A stretch of 64,000 nucleotides of DNA from Antennarius striatus (taxonomy: Eukaryota; Chordata; Actinopteri; Lophiiformes; Antennariidae): NCBI RefSeq assembly GCF_040054535.1, contig NC_090792.1, positions 1,083,501 through 1,147,500 on the forward strand. The letters are read 5' to 3'. Below, piece after piece: positions 1-10,962 of this stretch. Made by a program: the position numbers and the translations under genes. Numbering within the stretch: the first letter of the stretch is position 1; each line of letters begins with the position of its first letter. A model generated the notes under the pieces. The model had not been told where the DNA came from and did not search any database. It saw nothing but the letters and a program-made list of their open reading frames with translations.

Positions 1-296
1 TCCTGCTCAGAGTTTCTTCCTCAATGAGGGAGTTTTCCCCGCCAATGTCTCTGGAGGGTTCAGTTGGGTTTTACTGTCTGTTTAAGCGCTTTGACACGTC
101 TGTTGCCACGATTAAGCGCTTTATGAATAAAACTTGATTGAGTGAAATCCTCAGACAGGGATATTTATAATGACGACTGATTACAGCCTCAGGATTCCTT
201 ATGCAGAAACAACAGAACAGAAAATGTCCACTCGTCTTGTGATGCTCATGGAGCACAAAAGACCCCCCCCGCCCCCGTGGGGTCGGTCTGACTTAC

Positions 297-2252
297 CCTG
301 CATGTCTCCAGTTGTCACTGCCGTGGTGTAAATGCGTGCTGGAACAGAGACGATGTGTTCATGACTCATTATGAAGAGACTCAATCATTCATGTAGAACA
401 TTAACGTTAAACAGCAGAGCAGCGGCGCTCCAGCGAGGGGGAAGTGCTTATAGAGATGATGATGAGGGGTGTACAGATGATCAGATCAGCATGTCTGATG
501 TAGACCTCACTATGAATGAATGATTGTAACTAGAAATTCTTTTTCTTATTATGGGGTGTTATAGAAATGACACTTACCTGCACAGGAGTAGACGGCCATA
601 GCCCAGGTGAGGCTGCTCACCTGTCCGGCCTGCTTCGTCCTCCACAGACACTGAAGCTGAGCAACTTTACTGGCTGCACTGATGACTGTGCAGAGGCTCT
701 GTGGAGGAGAACGGGGGTCAGACTGTTTCTGTGTTCATAAAACATTCCCAGCAGGGAGGTTTTACATTTTTAAGGTTAAAAAGTTTCCACACTTTAAATA
801 AAGAAAGCAGCTGCAGAATCATTTTGGCTTTAAGGGCTCTGAGTGACACGACCAGATACGAGGTCTGGAAAACACGCTAAAATCCTAATAAGTTAGGATA
901 AGATAAGTTAGGATAGGATAGGATAAGGTAAGCTAAAATAAGCTAAGCTAAACTTTGACTTTATTAACTGATGACAGTGATCTCTTCCAACATCTTTAGA
1001 GTTTCTTACCATCGCCAAATCTATGATCCACGTCTGCAGTGTCAGCAGTTTCCCACCAACGACAAACCTGAACACATCATGTTAATGTAATAACAACAAT
1101 AGATATGTGGAACACTGATTCTCTTCAGCCCTAAGTGACCCCCCCCCCCCCCAGGAGTCATCAACACAATGAAAGGATACGCCATGATGTAGAGGAGGCT
1201 CTGCTTCAGGCTGCCGTTGTAATACAGGATGAGGAGCAGCAGGAAGACGTCTGAGGACAGAGAGCAGCTGATGACACACGACCGACCGACCGACGCACAC
1301 GGCTACATCTGTTCCTATTGGTCACAAGAAATACAGACGACTCACCCTGAGCGATGAGGATTGGGTACTCCAGGTACGTGGGGGGTGGGTAGTCGTGGTA
1401 CATCTGGTACGTGACAAAAACAACGAACCTGCAGACACATGATTGGAACGTTCAGTTTGAAAGCACTAGCTTTGATCTATGGTCAAAGCTAGTGCTCTGA
1501 AAGCTAGACCGGCATGCATAGGTCAAAGATCAAAGCTAGTGCTCTGACCTACTGTCACTGTTCAAAACACTAGCTTTGATCTATGGTCTTCCTCACACTG
1601 GCCTTCTCCCTCATCTTTCTATCTTACCCGGTTCCTGAGTGTACAAAAGTTGAAATTTGACCTTGACCTAGTTTTCTCAAGGTCGAGGTCATCATCTATT
1701 TTCACCCCCTTTGCTGCCTGAGTCATGTGCTTTTTGTTTCAGACAGCAGGTGTGTTCACACCTGTGTGAATCACAAGGGGTTCAGCGTTGATCTTTTCTT
1801 TGTGACGTCATCTATAATAGTCTCTATGAAGCCACTGGGAACCAGCAGACCCCAGTTGTGTTCACCAGTGGCTTCACACCCCCCAGCAGAGACACCAGTA
1901 TGGAGTCAGTGAAGGCGTGGTGAGTGGTCACCGAGCGTGTTCTTCATCACAACTCTTCCTCAGTCCTATCAGTCATGTGATTTCATTAACGGTCATACAT
2001 GACGTGTTGCAGGAGTCCAGTGCTTTACAATATCAGTAGGGGGGGGCCCTTTGATGTGGATGTGGTCTGAGCTGAGATCTGGTGAACTTCATGTTTCTTC
2101 TCTGCAGGGTAAGATTTATAATATTTATTCTGTCATGTAAGAAAGTTTAGGCTTCGATAAAATGTTCTTTTTGATTAAAAAAGTGTAAACACAAATACAA
2201 GAATACTCAAATCTGACAAAACCAGATGAGTGGAAGAACCCTGTTACACTAC

Positions 2253-2347
<95 letters not shown>

Positions 2348-2652
2348 GAGGCGGGCTGACAAACAGGAAGGCATCACAAGTCGAGCTCTGAATCATTTCC
2401 GTTACACACTTCACATCCATCCATCCACCGGTAACGACACATCTCTCCCCCCGGTCCAGGCGCTCGTTTCTCGGATCAGACGCCGGCATCAGCGCGGGGC
2501 ACTCACCCGATCAGCTCCAGCAGCAGCCCGCTGAGGCTGACTCCGGTCGAGGACTTCGCCCGAATCACCACGAAGATCTGCGGGAACTTGAGCACCAAAC
2601 ACACGAACAGGATGCTGAAGTTAACGGCGTGGAGGAGCTCGTCGGCCGGCAT
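297..2652 (-). CDS. slc66a3: slc66a3 (PQ-loop protein PQLC3), partial: 3' exon off the left edge
   Basis: Multi-pass membrane protein of the SLC66/PQ-loop family; the substrate of this member is not established. Six coding exons read on the minus strand: 2507-2652 (ATG at 2652-2650), 1346-1428, 1181-1250, 1010-1067, 578-698 and 297-338. All have GT/AG borders and joining phases fit (146, 83, 70, 58, 121, 42 bp). Exon 1 starts MPADELLHAVNFSILFVCLV and holds the first PQ loop (LKFPQIFVVIRAKSSTGVSL). Exon 2 carries YPPPTYLEYPILIAQ, nearly identical to the human protein, then DVFLLLLILYYNG and LLTLQTWIIDLAM. Exon 5 holds the second loop (AQLQCLWRTKQAGQVSSLTW), with QL in place of PQ as in the human protein. 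Exon 6 ends in phase 1 after TTAVTTGDMQ; the last hydrophobic exon was not found between 1 and 296, so it lies outside the window. Intron 1 contains fold-back repeats and a (CA)n array. Confidence 0.93.
1462..1581. repeat. fold-back repeats in slc66a3 intron 1
   Basis: AGCACTAGCTTTGA (1462-1475) and its exact reverse complement (1483-1496) make a 14-bp stem with a 7-nt loop. The same words recur as a second inverted pair at 1528-1541 and 1568-1581. Probably a MITE fragment. Confidence 0.7.
1583..1745 (+). repeat. dispersed repeat with CCTTGACCTAGTTTTCTCAAGG core
   Basis: This intronic stretch carries the words TTGAAATTTGACCTTGACC, TTTCTCAAGGTC and TTGCTGCCTGAGTCATGTG. They recur in tandem at about 10640-10905, so both belong to one interspersed family. 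No coding potential seen. Confidence 0.6.
2254..2345. repeat. (CA)n microsatellite
   Basis: Pure dinucleotide array of about 46 units in slc66a3 intron 1. Confidence 0.98.
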
Positions 2653-2879
2653 GTCGGGAGGCAGAGGGGCCGCTGAGGGGCGAGGATGCCGCGGTGTCCC
2701 GGAGGGAGCCTGGAGTGGAAACCAGCTTTAAAGGAGACTTCCGCTCTGAGGTTTCAAAATAAAAGTCAATCAACATAGACTCAGCTACCTATCCATTTTA
2801 AAGATAGACATATATTTATTTTTTATTTTTTTTAAATATACTTATTAATCACCGAAGGGAAATTAATGTCATTCTAGTT

Positions 2880-3359
2880 CAGGGGTGTCAAACTCATTTC
2901 CACTGAGGGCCACATCAGCATGGTGGCTGTCCTCAAAGGGCCAGATGAACTAATAAATGTAACTCAGTGTAATGTAATATAAATGTAACTACTCCTTAAT
3001 GTTAAATAACTCTAAATTTAATACTCATTCAATTCAGAAACATTATAGTTACACAGAAAAATATGTTTGCTTGTTGCTGTGTTGTATTTGTCAGGTTATT
3101 AAACCCACAGAACTCCATCAATCAAGGATCAAACTATCAATGAATAAAGAAAAATAACATCAAACACAAGTTAGGAAGTTAACTTTGTTCAAAACGTTTT
3201 TGTCAGAGTTAAAATGGACTCAATTACTGCATTGTGGGAAATGTAGTTTTGGTCAAAGCACGATTTTGACCTACTTATTTTAGACACTGACCCTTTATGC
3301 TCTGCGGGCCGCATAAAATGATGTGGTGGGGCCCCTGGGTCTTGAGTTTGACACATGTG
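2880..3359 (+). mobile_element. non-autonomous hAT-like MITE
   Basis: The left end CAGGGGTGTCAAACTCA and right end TGAGTTTGACACATGTG are imperfect inverted repeats. The interior (AGGGCCACATCAGCAT..., CTCAAAGGGCCAGATG) is closely matched by the copies at 60498-61395. No transposase ORF. hAT assignment rests on the CAGGG-type end and family knowledge; a clear 8-bp target duplication was not found here. Confidence 0.75.
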
Positions 3360-3403
3360 CTCTCGGTAATCAAATCACATGCATATATATTAGTGTGTGA
3401 GGC

Positions 3404-3405
<2 letters not shown>

Positions 3406-3484
<79 letters not shown>
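3406..3484. repeat. (CA)n microsatellite
   Basis: Pure dinucleotide array of about 39 units directly downstream of the hAT-like MITE. Confidence 0.98.
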
Positions 3485-3486
<2 letters not shown>

Positions 3487-3742
3487 GGCCTGTACGGATG
3501 CAGTGGGAGGCAACGTTATTATTATAGCCATTATTTTGAAGGTGAATTTAACCGTTTCCTGTCATCTACATTCTCGTCTTACTTCCGCATACATCCTTTG
3601 AAAGCTGCCACTTTGTGACGTTACTTGCGGAACTTGAATTTCCATCCTTTTTTTTTTAAACCAGTGTCTGTGTACTGAGATAGAATCCATCACAACAGAC
3701 CGTTCAGCTGCAGCTTTCTGTTCACCTTTTATTGCGTTAATG

Positions 3743-5030
3743 CAGGGATTCCCAAAGTGTGGTGCTCGAGCTGCCGCTAGGGGGTGCGCGAGTGTGATGG
3801 CAGCTGAGCACCTTGAAATACATAAATAATTAAATAAATAATTTAAACACTTTTTAATGGAGGATTAACAGTTTAAATATTTAAATTCATTCACGGAAAT
3901 CATTTGTAATTTTCAATTAAAAAACGTTTTGGGAAAATTTTAAATAAAAAAAAAAACAACCCAAAATGCACTTGGCTTTCTCCTAGCTACGTGCTAGCTT
4001 GTTGTGATAGCAACAACAATAATACGCCGAAATGCATAACTGGTTAAAAACGGGCAGTCTGTCGGGGATTAAATCAGGGAGAAATGAAAGAGGACAGGAT
4101 ACTTTGGCCCAACTGAGAGCTGTGAGGTCTACCAGGATGAAGAAACCCAGCAGGAAACAGAGAGTGATGATGACGAGACAGGGAAACTGAAGATGAGGAG
4201 CACAGAACACAGAAAACTCACCCGGACACTTCATCGGGAGAAGGGGGTAAAGAACACAATGAGACTCGTACTCCAAAGAGAAAACATGATGTTGAACTTG
4301 GGCCTATGTTATTTTGATTCTTTGTGGCGGAGTAGCATGTTTGTTAGCATTTAATAACTGTTAGTTTGTTAAATAGGCCTATTTGTTACATAGCAGGGCT
4401 CAAAATTGCGCCCATTTTGGTCGCATATACGCCCATATTTTCATCAGTGCGACTATTAAATATATTTGGGAGCAACGGTGCGACTAGGGGAAAAAATCTG
4501 GAGCGCCTTTTTTTGTGAGACGGCGCTCCCGCGGTCCTGCCAGGAACCAATGAGAGCGCAGCTGCGGCTGCTCTCCTGGGGGAGAGAGGAGGAACGGAGA
4601 TTGACGGAGCATCTCTATTGCTTTTGGGGGGGTGCTCCTGAAGTCTTTGCTGGTGCTACTAACTTCTACATTTGGGAGCACCAGTGCTACCAAGAAAAAA
4701 AGTTAATTTTGAGCCCTGCATAGCAATAACTGCTGTTCATCACTCATCTGTAGTCGGCTCGCTTGGCGACCATTTTGACTTAAAATATTATTATTGGCAT
4801 TTTTATATTGTTACTATTATTCTCCCCAGCGTTTCTAAAGTGACAGATCATTAGGCCCATTATTGCACAATCTATTCTGTGTTAACAGGAGCCTATATTA
4901 TTAAACTTGATACCTATATGGCTATAAAGACTACGCCTTTTCTTTTTTTCATGTTTTGGGCATTGGGAGTGCGTCAGCTAAGTCGGGAGGTAGAAGAGGG
5001 TGCGCTGACTGAAAAGTTTGGGAACCGCTG
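3743..5030. mobile_element. decayed hAT transposon with perfect 8-bp target duplication
   Basis: Ends CAGGGATTCCCAAAGTG and AGTTTGGGAACCGCTG are imperfect inverted repeats. The flanks carry an exact 8-bp duplication CGTTAATG (3735-3742 and 5031-5038), the hallmark of hAT insertion. Inside, short pieces on the plus strand (MHNWLKTGSLS near 4034 and KHDVELGPM near 4286) look like remnants of a ZBED/hAT-type transposase N-terminus, but stops interrupt them, so no active enzyme is encoded. A second element (4394-4718) sits inside it. Confidence 0.85.
4394..4718. mobile_element. 325-bp MITE nested in the hAT element
   Basis: Perfect 14-bp terminal inverted repeats CAGGGCTCAAAATT / AATTTTGAGCCCTG, flanked by a 5-bp direct repeat CATAG (4389-4393 and 4719-4723). 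No coding capacity. The 5-bp duplication would fit a hAT5-like or similar superfamily; the assignment is uncertain. Confidence 0.85.
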
Positions 5031-5296
5031 CGTTAATGCATTAGATAGATTAAATACACTGACACTCGATGTCGACTAGTTCTGGAAATACATTGATCAG
5101 TGAAACAGATATTACTGATATTGTTGCAGATATAGCACAAATATGTTACAATGCATTTTATAACATGTTGATCTGTCAGTGACGAACATGTGAGCACTTC
5201 GACTTTCAGACACCAGCTGCTGGAAATGTTCCTGAGGAAGTTCAGTTCCTTCAGCCATGTGGACAAAGACTACAACATGTGACTGCGATCCATAAT

Positions 5297-5351
5297 TCAT
5301 TCATTCATTCATTCATTCATTCATTCATTCATTCATTCATTCATTCATTCA
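5297..5351. repeat. (ATTC)n microsatellite
   Basis: About 14 tandem ATTC units; a short TA-rich run follows at 5384-5408. Confidence 0.95.
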
Positions 5352-5409
5352 CACAGATACTATCCTACAAGGGTGAGAGGGACATATATATATATATATA
5401 AATATATAG

Positions 5410-5800
5410 TGTGCCCTCGTTACTAGCGGTTAACGCGTTCCAGGAACCACACTTGAATAGTGAATTCTGAGATAGAGTGAGAAACTATTTCTTATTATTT
5501 ACGGTAATTTAAACGTTTATGAACCCCCCCCATACTGATATTAAACCACCGTCTATCTGTATTACCTTTTCCCACTCTGATAGACTGTTTAAAGAGCTTT
5601 AGTGTCTCACAAAAGTCTTGAGTCTGACGGAACGAGCGCACTTCCGGGTGCCGTCAGCCAATAGAATGTATGTACGGTATCACGTGACTGCCTACCAAAG
5701 AATCCGCGATGAGGTGGAGTCGCAGTTGGTGATGTGCGATCGCGCGAGGGCGATCTGTATGTATGGCAGGGATACTCCTGGCATGACATCGGTACACATG
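5410..5800 (+). repeat. dispersed repeat, copy A (pogo/mariner-derived type)
   Basis: Contains GCGGTTAACGCGTTCCAGGA and TTTACGGTAATTTAAACGTT, words typical of a vertebrate Tc1/mariner-pogo derived repeat. A second diverged copy in the same orientation lies at 11225-11560. Shared blocks include the TTTATGAACC, CTATCTGTATT, CCTTTTCCCAC and GCGCACTTCC segments. Boundaries are approximate. Confidence 0.65.
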
Positions 5801-5807
5801 TAGATAG

Positions 5808-5810
<3 letters not shown>

Positions 5811-5901
<91 letters not shown>
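5811..5901. repeat. (CA)n microsatellite
   Basis: Pure dinucleotide array of about 45 units. Confidence 0.98.
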
Positions 5902-5905
<4 letters not shown>

Positions 5906-6016
5906 GTAGTACACATTCACACCTGCAGGCAATTCCAGACCACGCAATTCACCTGACGTGCATGTTTTAACAACTATGTAATTGTAGTTGTAAGACAAAA
6001 TGAGCTTTTGAAGACA

Positions 6017-6022
6017 TTTATT
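6017..6022 (-). promoter_or_regulatory. poly(A) signal of the HMG-box gene
   Basis: AATAAA on the minus strand, about 60 bp beyond the stop codon at 6084-6086. Position and sequence fit a canonical polyadenylation signal. Confidence 0.6.
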
Positions 6023-6083
6023 TCATTTTGCAAAGGGGGAGCATGAAACAGGGCAGCTTGAGGGCATGACTGTCGAAACTCCT

Positions 6084-7205
6084 TCATTTTCTTCTCTTTG
6101 TTCCCTGCACAGAAGCAAACAGACTTCTTCAGACTAGCTCAGAAAAACCATGTGGTGATGATGAAGAGGATTAAGCATTGTTCCACTTACATAGTTTTTT
6201 TTTGATGACCAGTTGGGGTAAAGCTGCTGGTGGAGCTTTTTCTCCTTATTGGCTTCTTTGATATACTTCTCCTTCTCTGTCTTGGGCAAAGAGTTCCACT
6301 ATGGACAAACGACAACACAGCATCATCACTCTACCACACACTGCTAAGATATCTGCTATCACACAAACACGAAGGGAAACAAACAAATGATGCTATTAAT
6401 GCAACAGCCCTTGACTCATCATTTCCCTCTAGTGTCCAGATGTGCCAATGTCAACTTCAAGAACTCAAGGATGATGTGGCTCTTGAAGTCTATGAAGTTT
6501 CTCAGTCATCAAGGTCGAGGTAAACCAAGATCAAAAAAGAATCAACTGGATTTGCTTCAGGTTGGTTGAAGAAGTTTCAGACCTCAGAGATTTCTTCATT
6601 TTTGACTGACTGGTAGAGTCCACATAGTGGAAAACCACAAACAACCCAAACCACCAAGACAATGAGTCGAATTAGGAGTTACCATTCATAAGGGAGTCAT
6701 TATCCCGCCTACCCTCATGTGAGCTGTTTTGGTGAGCTGCAGTCCTTCAAGAAGTCTTAAACATGACATAAACAAGAGTCTCAAGCATCCAGAACTAAAA
6801 CTATTACCTTCTTTGCCAGAGTTGCATGCAAACCACTGCTCCCAGACAGACAGACAGAAGGGTCAGCCAGTGGTCTTTGCTCCCTCAGGAACAATAGGAA
6901 GGCATTTTGAGGCTTCTTGATGTATGTACCATCATCTTTCTTCTCTTTCCTCTGAGGCCTATGAGGCCTCGGAGACCTCAAGTTAACACATAGAAACATA
7001 TCAGAAGGATACTACACAACAGCCAGAAGTTCATTCAGGGTAAAAACTGTCCAGATCAAACTTACAGTTTTGACTCTACTTTGTTTGAAACAACAGCATC
7101 ATTAAGGGGAGCAGGATTGTCTGAGAGGCGGTCCACTGCCATTTCATTCCTTGAGAGAGCGACACAAATATTAGTCACAGAACCAGTGTGAGATGGTCAG
7201 TGCCC

Positions 7206-7269
<64 letters not shown>

Positions 7270-10200
7270 GTGTTACTTACAACATCCCAGCAAATGGCAG
7301 GTATGGTAGACCACTAAGGCTCTTCTTCACTTGGTTTTCCTGGTCCTGGATGTACAAAAAAATAGGTTGTATTAGATAGGCTCCAAGGGTGTCTCAATGG
7401 GAAAAGGTTGTCCCTCCTTTGAATTTTACATTTCGAAAAAGAAAATGAACTGTGGGGTTTAGCTTACCGTTTGTGGAGGAGCAGCTGGAGGACATACTTC
7501 AGCTGGAGGGTGACCATTGGCCATTGATGTCTGGCCATTCTGTGAGGACCACTGACTTAGAAGGTTCTGTTGAGGACCAGGATGGTGACCATTTGCCTTT
7601 GATGTCTGGCCCTTCTGTGAGGACCATGGACTTGACAGGTTCTGTGGAGGACCAAGTTGTTGACCAATGACCTTTGATGTATGGCCATTCCTTGAGGACC
7701 ATTGACTCGACAGGTTCTGAGGAGGACCAGGATACTGACGACTGGCCATAGAGGTCTGGCCATTCTGTAAGGACAATTGACTCGGCAGTTTCTGCGGAGG
7801 ACCAAGTGTTTGACCTTTGGCCATTGATGTCTGGCCAATCCTTGAGGACCATTGAGTCGACAGGTTCTGTGGAGGACTAGGATACTGACGACTGGCCATA
7901 GAGGTCTGGCCATTCTGTGAGGACAATTGACTCGACAGGTTCTGTGGAGGACCAAGTTGTTGACCATTGGCCACTGATGTCTGGCTATTCCTTGAGGACC
8001 AGGACCATTGACTCGACAGGTTCTGTGGAGGACCAGGATACTGATGACTGGCCATAGAGGTCTGGCCCTTCTGTGAGGACCATGGACTTGACAGGTTCTG
8101 TTGAGGACCAAGTTGTTGACCAATGGCCATTGATGTCTGGCCATTCCTTGAGGACCATTTACTCGACAGGTTCTGCGGAGGACCAGGATACTGAAGACTG
8201 GCCATAGAAGTCTGGTCATTCTGTGAGGAGAATTGACTCGGCACTTTCTGTGGAGGACCAAGTTGTTGACCATTGGCCACTGATGTCTGGCCATTCCTTG
8301 AGGACCATTGACTCGACAGGTTCTGAGGAGGACCAGGATACTGACGACTGGCCATAGAGGTTTGGCCATTCTGTAAGGACAATTGACTCGGCAGTTTCTG
8401 CGGAGGACCAAGTTGTTGACCTTTGGCCATTGATGTCTGGCCAATCCTTGAGGACCATTGAGTCGACAGGTTCTGCGGAGGACTAGGATACTGACGACTG
8501 GCCATAGAGGTTTGGCCATTCTGTGAGGACAATTGACTCAGAAGTTTCTGTGGAGGACCAAGTTGTTGACCATTGGCCACTGATGTCTGGCTATTCCTTG
8601 AGGACCATTGGCTCGACAGGTTCTGAGGAGGACCAGGATACTGACGACTGGCCATAGAGGTCTGGCCATTCTGTAAGGACAATTGACTCGGCAGTTTCTG
8701 CGGAGGACCAAGTTGTTGACCTTTGGCCATTGATGTCTGGCCAATCCTTGAGGACCATTGAGTCGACAGGTTCTGCGGAGGACTAGGATACTGACGACTG
8801 GCCATAGAGGTTTGGCCATTCTGTGAGGACAATTGACTCAGAAGTTTCTGTGGAGGACCAAGTTGTTGACCATTGGCCACTGATGTCTGGCTATTCCTTG
8901 AGGACCATTGGCTCGACAGGTTCTGAGGAGGACCAGGATACTGACGACTGGCCATAGAGGTCTGGCCATTCTGTAAGGACAATTGACTCGGCAGTTTCTG
9001 CGGAGGACCAAGTTGTTGACCTTTGGCCATTGATGTCTGGCCAATCCTTGAGGACCATTGAGTCGACAGGTTCTGCGGAGGACTAGGATACTGACGACTG
9101 GCCATAGAGGTTTGGCCATTCTGTGAGGACAATTGACTCGGAAGTTTCTGTGGAGGACCAAGTTGTTGACCATTGGCCATTGATGTCTGGCCATTCCTTG
9201 AAGACCATTGACTCGGCAGGTTCTGTGGAGGACTAGGATACTGACAACTGGCCATAGAGGTCTGGTCATTCTGTGAGGACCATTGAATCAGCAGGTACTC
9301 TGGAGGACCAGAATGGTGACCATTGGCCATTGATGTCTTGCCATTCCATGAGGACCATTGATTACGCATGCACTTTGGAGGACCAGGATGGTGACCATTG
9401 GCCATTGATGTGAAGCCATTCTCTGAGAACCATTGACTCGGCATGTACCGAGGACGAACAGGAGGGTGACCATTTGCAACCAGTGTAGGGAAGTTCACTT
9501 TAGACAACTGCCCTTGCAGGTACGGTAAAAGAACAGCAGGAATGTGGCTACTGGCCAAGGATGGTAGGGTGTTCTCTGCAGACCACTGAGCTGCCAGGTA
9601 CTGTTGCGTAACAAAAGGAAAGCATCTATTGAACACAGTGTTCCGTGTATTGGCCACATCTGTTGGAACATTCTCTACACAGGACTTATCCAGCAGGTTT
9701 TTTGGTGAGGTGGCAGGAGGAGTATTGCTGGAGGATCCTGTTTTGTAGTTCTTGTCAAACTGCTGCTCCTGCATGTGTTGTGAAGTTGCAGGAGGGTTAT
9801 TGCTGGAGGATCCTGTTTTGTAGTATTCGTCTAACTGCTGCTCTTGCATGTGTTGTGGTGAAGTTGCAGGAGGGTTATTGCTGGAGGATCCTGTTTTGTA
9901 GTATTCGTCTAACTGCTGCTCTTGCATATGTTGTGGTGAAGTTGCTGGAGGGTTATTGCTGGAGGATCCTGTTTTGTAGTTCTCGTCAAACTGCTGCTCC
10001 TGCATGTGTTGTGATGAAGTTGCAGGAGGGTTATTGCTGGAGGATCCTGTTTTGTAGTATTCGTCTAACTGCTGCTCTTGCATATGTTGTGGTGAAGTTG
10101 CAGGAGGGTTATTGCTGGAGGATCCTGTTTTGTAGTTCTCGTCAAACTGCTGCTCCTGCATGTGTTGTGGTGAAGTGGCAGGAGAGTAATTGTTGGATGA

Positions 10201-10440
10201 TGTCCACGTTTCTAGGATGGGCAACTCATTTTCTTTATTCCTACTGTCAAATGGATCAGGAGTGCTGAGTGGAGGACTTGGTTCCAAAGGTACATCATTG
10301 AGCCATTCATCATTGCAGTCAAGGCGATCGTAATCTAGATTTGCTATTGTATCTAGGAACGGAGTAGACTTCCCAATATCCACCAACAGATCCTCTTCCG
10401 TCAGGCCCTGATGTGGTACTGAACTCCTGTCAAACACATT
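6084..10440 (-). CDS. TCF/LEF-like HMG-box protein with giant tandem-repeat exon; first exon not found
   Basis: Predicted nuclear DNA-binding protein. Exons: 7468-10440 (991 codons, phase 0 at both ends), 7281-7345, 7066-7149, 6808-6976, 6191-6298 and 6084-6104 (stop TGA). All have GT/AG borders and consistent phases. The last three encode one HMG box of the TCF/LEF subtype: DDGTYIKKPQNAFLLFLREQ, then SGSSGLHATLAKK joined to WNSLPKTEKEKYI, then LHQQLYPNWSSKKNYG, ending GTKRRK-stop. TCF/LEF proteins have IKKPLNAFMLYMKE and [20 protein letters not shown] at these places. The large exon begins NVFDRSSVPHQGLTEEDLLV with an acidic stretch, followed by a 26-aa and then a 25-aa repeat array rich in Q, S, P, N and G. 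No recognisable beta-catenin-binding domain. The 5' exon with the start codon lies upstream of 10440 and was not recognised. Orthology is unknown; I infer a lineage-specific TCF/LEF relative, not TCF7 or LEF1 itself. Confidence 0.8.
7209..7266. repeat. (GT)n microsatellite in HMG-gene intron
   Basis: About 29 dinucleotide units in the short intron between exons 7281-7345 and 7066-7149, close to the donor site. Confidence 0.97.
7490..9620 (-). repeat. coding minisatellite, 75-bp (25-aa) units
   Basis: About 28 units within the large exon of the HMG-box gene. Typical units read QWSSRNGQTSMANGQQLGPP plus QKLPS, or QLSSQNGQTSMASRQYPSPP plus QNLST. Recurrent words are GQTSMA, GPPQ and QWSS. From about 8341 to 9120 four units form a 300-bp higher-order repeat present in nearly identical tandem copies; other units are more diverged. 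The frame stays open throughout, so unit changes have been in multiples of three. Confidence 0.95.
9700..10200 (-). repeat. coding minisatellite, 78-bp (26-aa) units
   Basis: Six full units and a partial seventh near the N-terminal side of the same exon. The unit is SSSNNPPATSPQHMQEQQ followed by LDEYYKTG or FDENYKTG, the two endings being interspersed. It shares no clear sequence with the 25-aa array. Confidence 0.95.
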
Positions 10441-10639
10441 CTAAATGAACGTTGACTTATAGAGGATATATTTTGTGTCTCATAACCTTTATGTGACATA
10501 AACAGTTTGAACAAGGCAGTCAGAGACTGCAATATCCCATGACACCACTGAATTCAAAATTTTACCAAGACCTTGCACATTTTTGTGCCTCTGGCTTCCT
10601 GAAAATATTGCTTTTTGTTCTATGATTTATCTCATCAGG

Positions 10640-10960
10640 TTTCAGAGATGTGTACCTAAAAAGGTATAAAAGTGAAAATTTGACCTTGACCTAGTTTTTC
10701 AAGGTCAAGGTTTTGATCTAATTTTTCCCCCTTGCCTCACTGAATATAACCCCTTTTGTTTTGTCTATCTTATACGGTTCCTGAGATATGTGCAAGAAAA
10801 CATGCAAAAGTTGAAATTTGACCTTGACCTAGTTTTCTCAAGGTCATCATCTCATTTTTATCCTCTTTGCTGCCCGAATAATGTTGTTTCATCTTTCCAT
10901 CTGCAAAGGTTGTGAAGATATTTGGTGGATGAACGGATAAACACAGTCTGACAATTACAA
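10640..10960 (+). repeat. tandem copies of the CCTTGACCTAG dispersed repeat
   Basis: Two to three roughly 110-140 bp blocks, each with TTTGACCTTGACCTAGTTTT and CAAGGTC, followed by GAACGGATAAACACAGTCTG. Same family as 1583-1745. Confidence 0.65.
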
Positions 10961-10962
10961 TA

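Noticed and set aside
6017-6022. An additional small gene at 6230-6523 on the plus strand
   Set aside because: The stretch is the reverse of the HMG-box exon 6191-6298 and its intron; the minus-strand domain match is decisive.
7499-9479. Several other minus-strand repeat frames (such as those with ARHQWP repeats)
   Set aside because: Alternative frames of the same 75-bp minisatellite; only one frame joins the HMG exons in phase.
9645-10268. Plus-strand 207-codon repeat frame
   Set aside because: Antisense shadow of the 26-aa array in the HMG-box gene; the minus-strand frame has splice sites and a domain.
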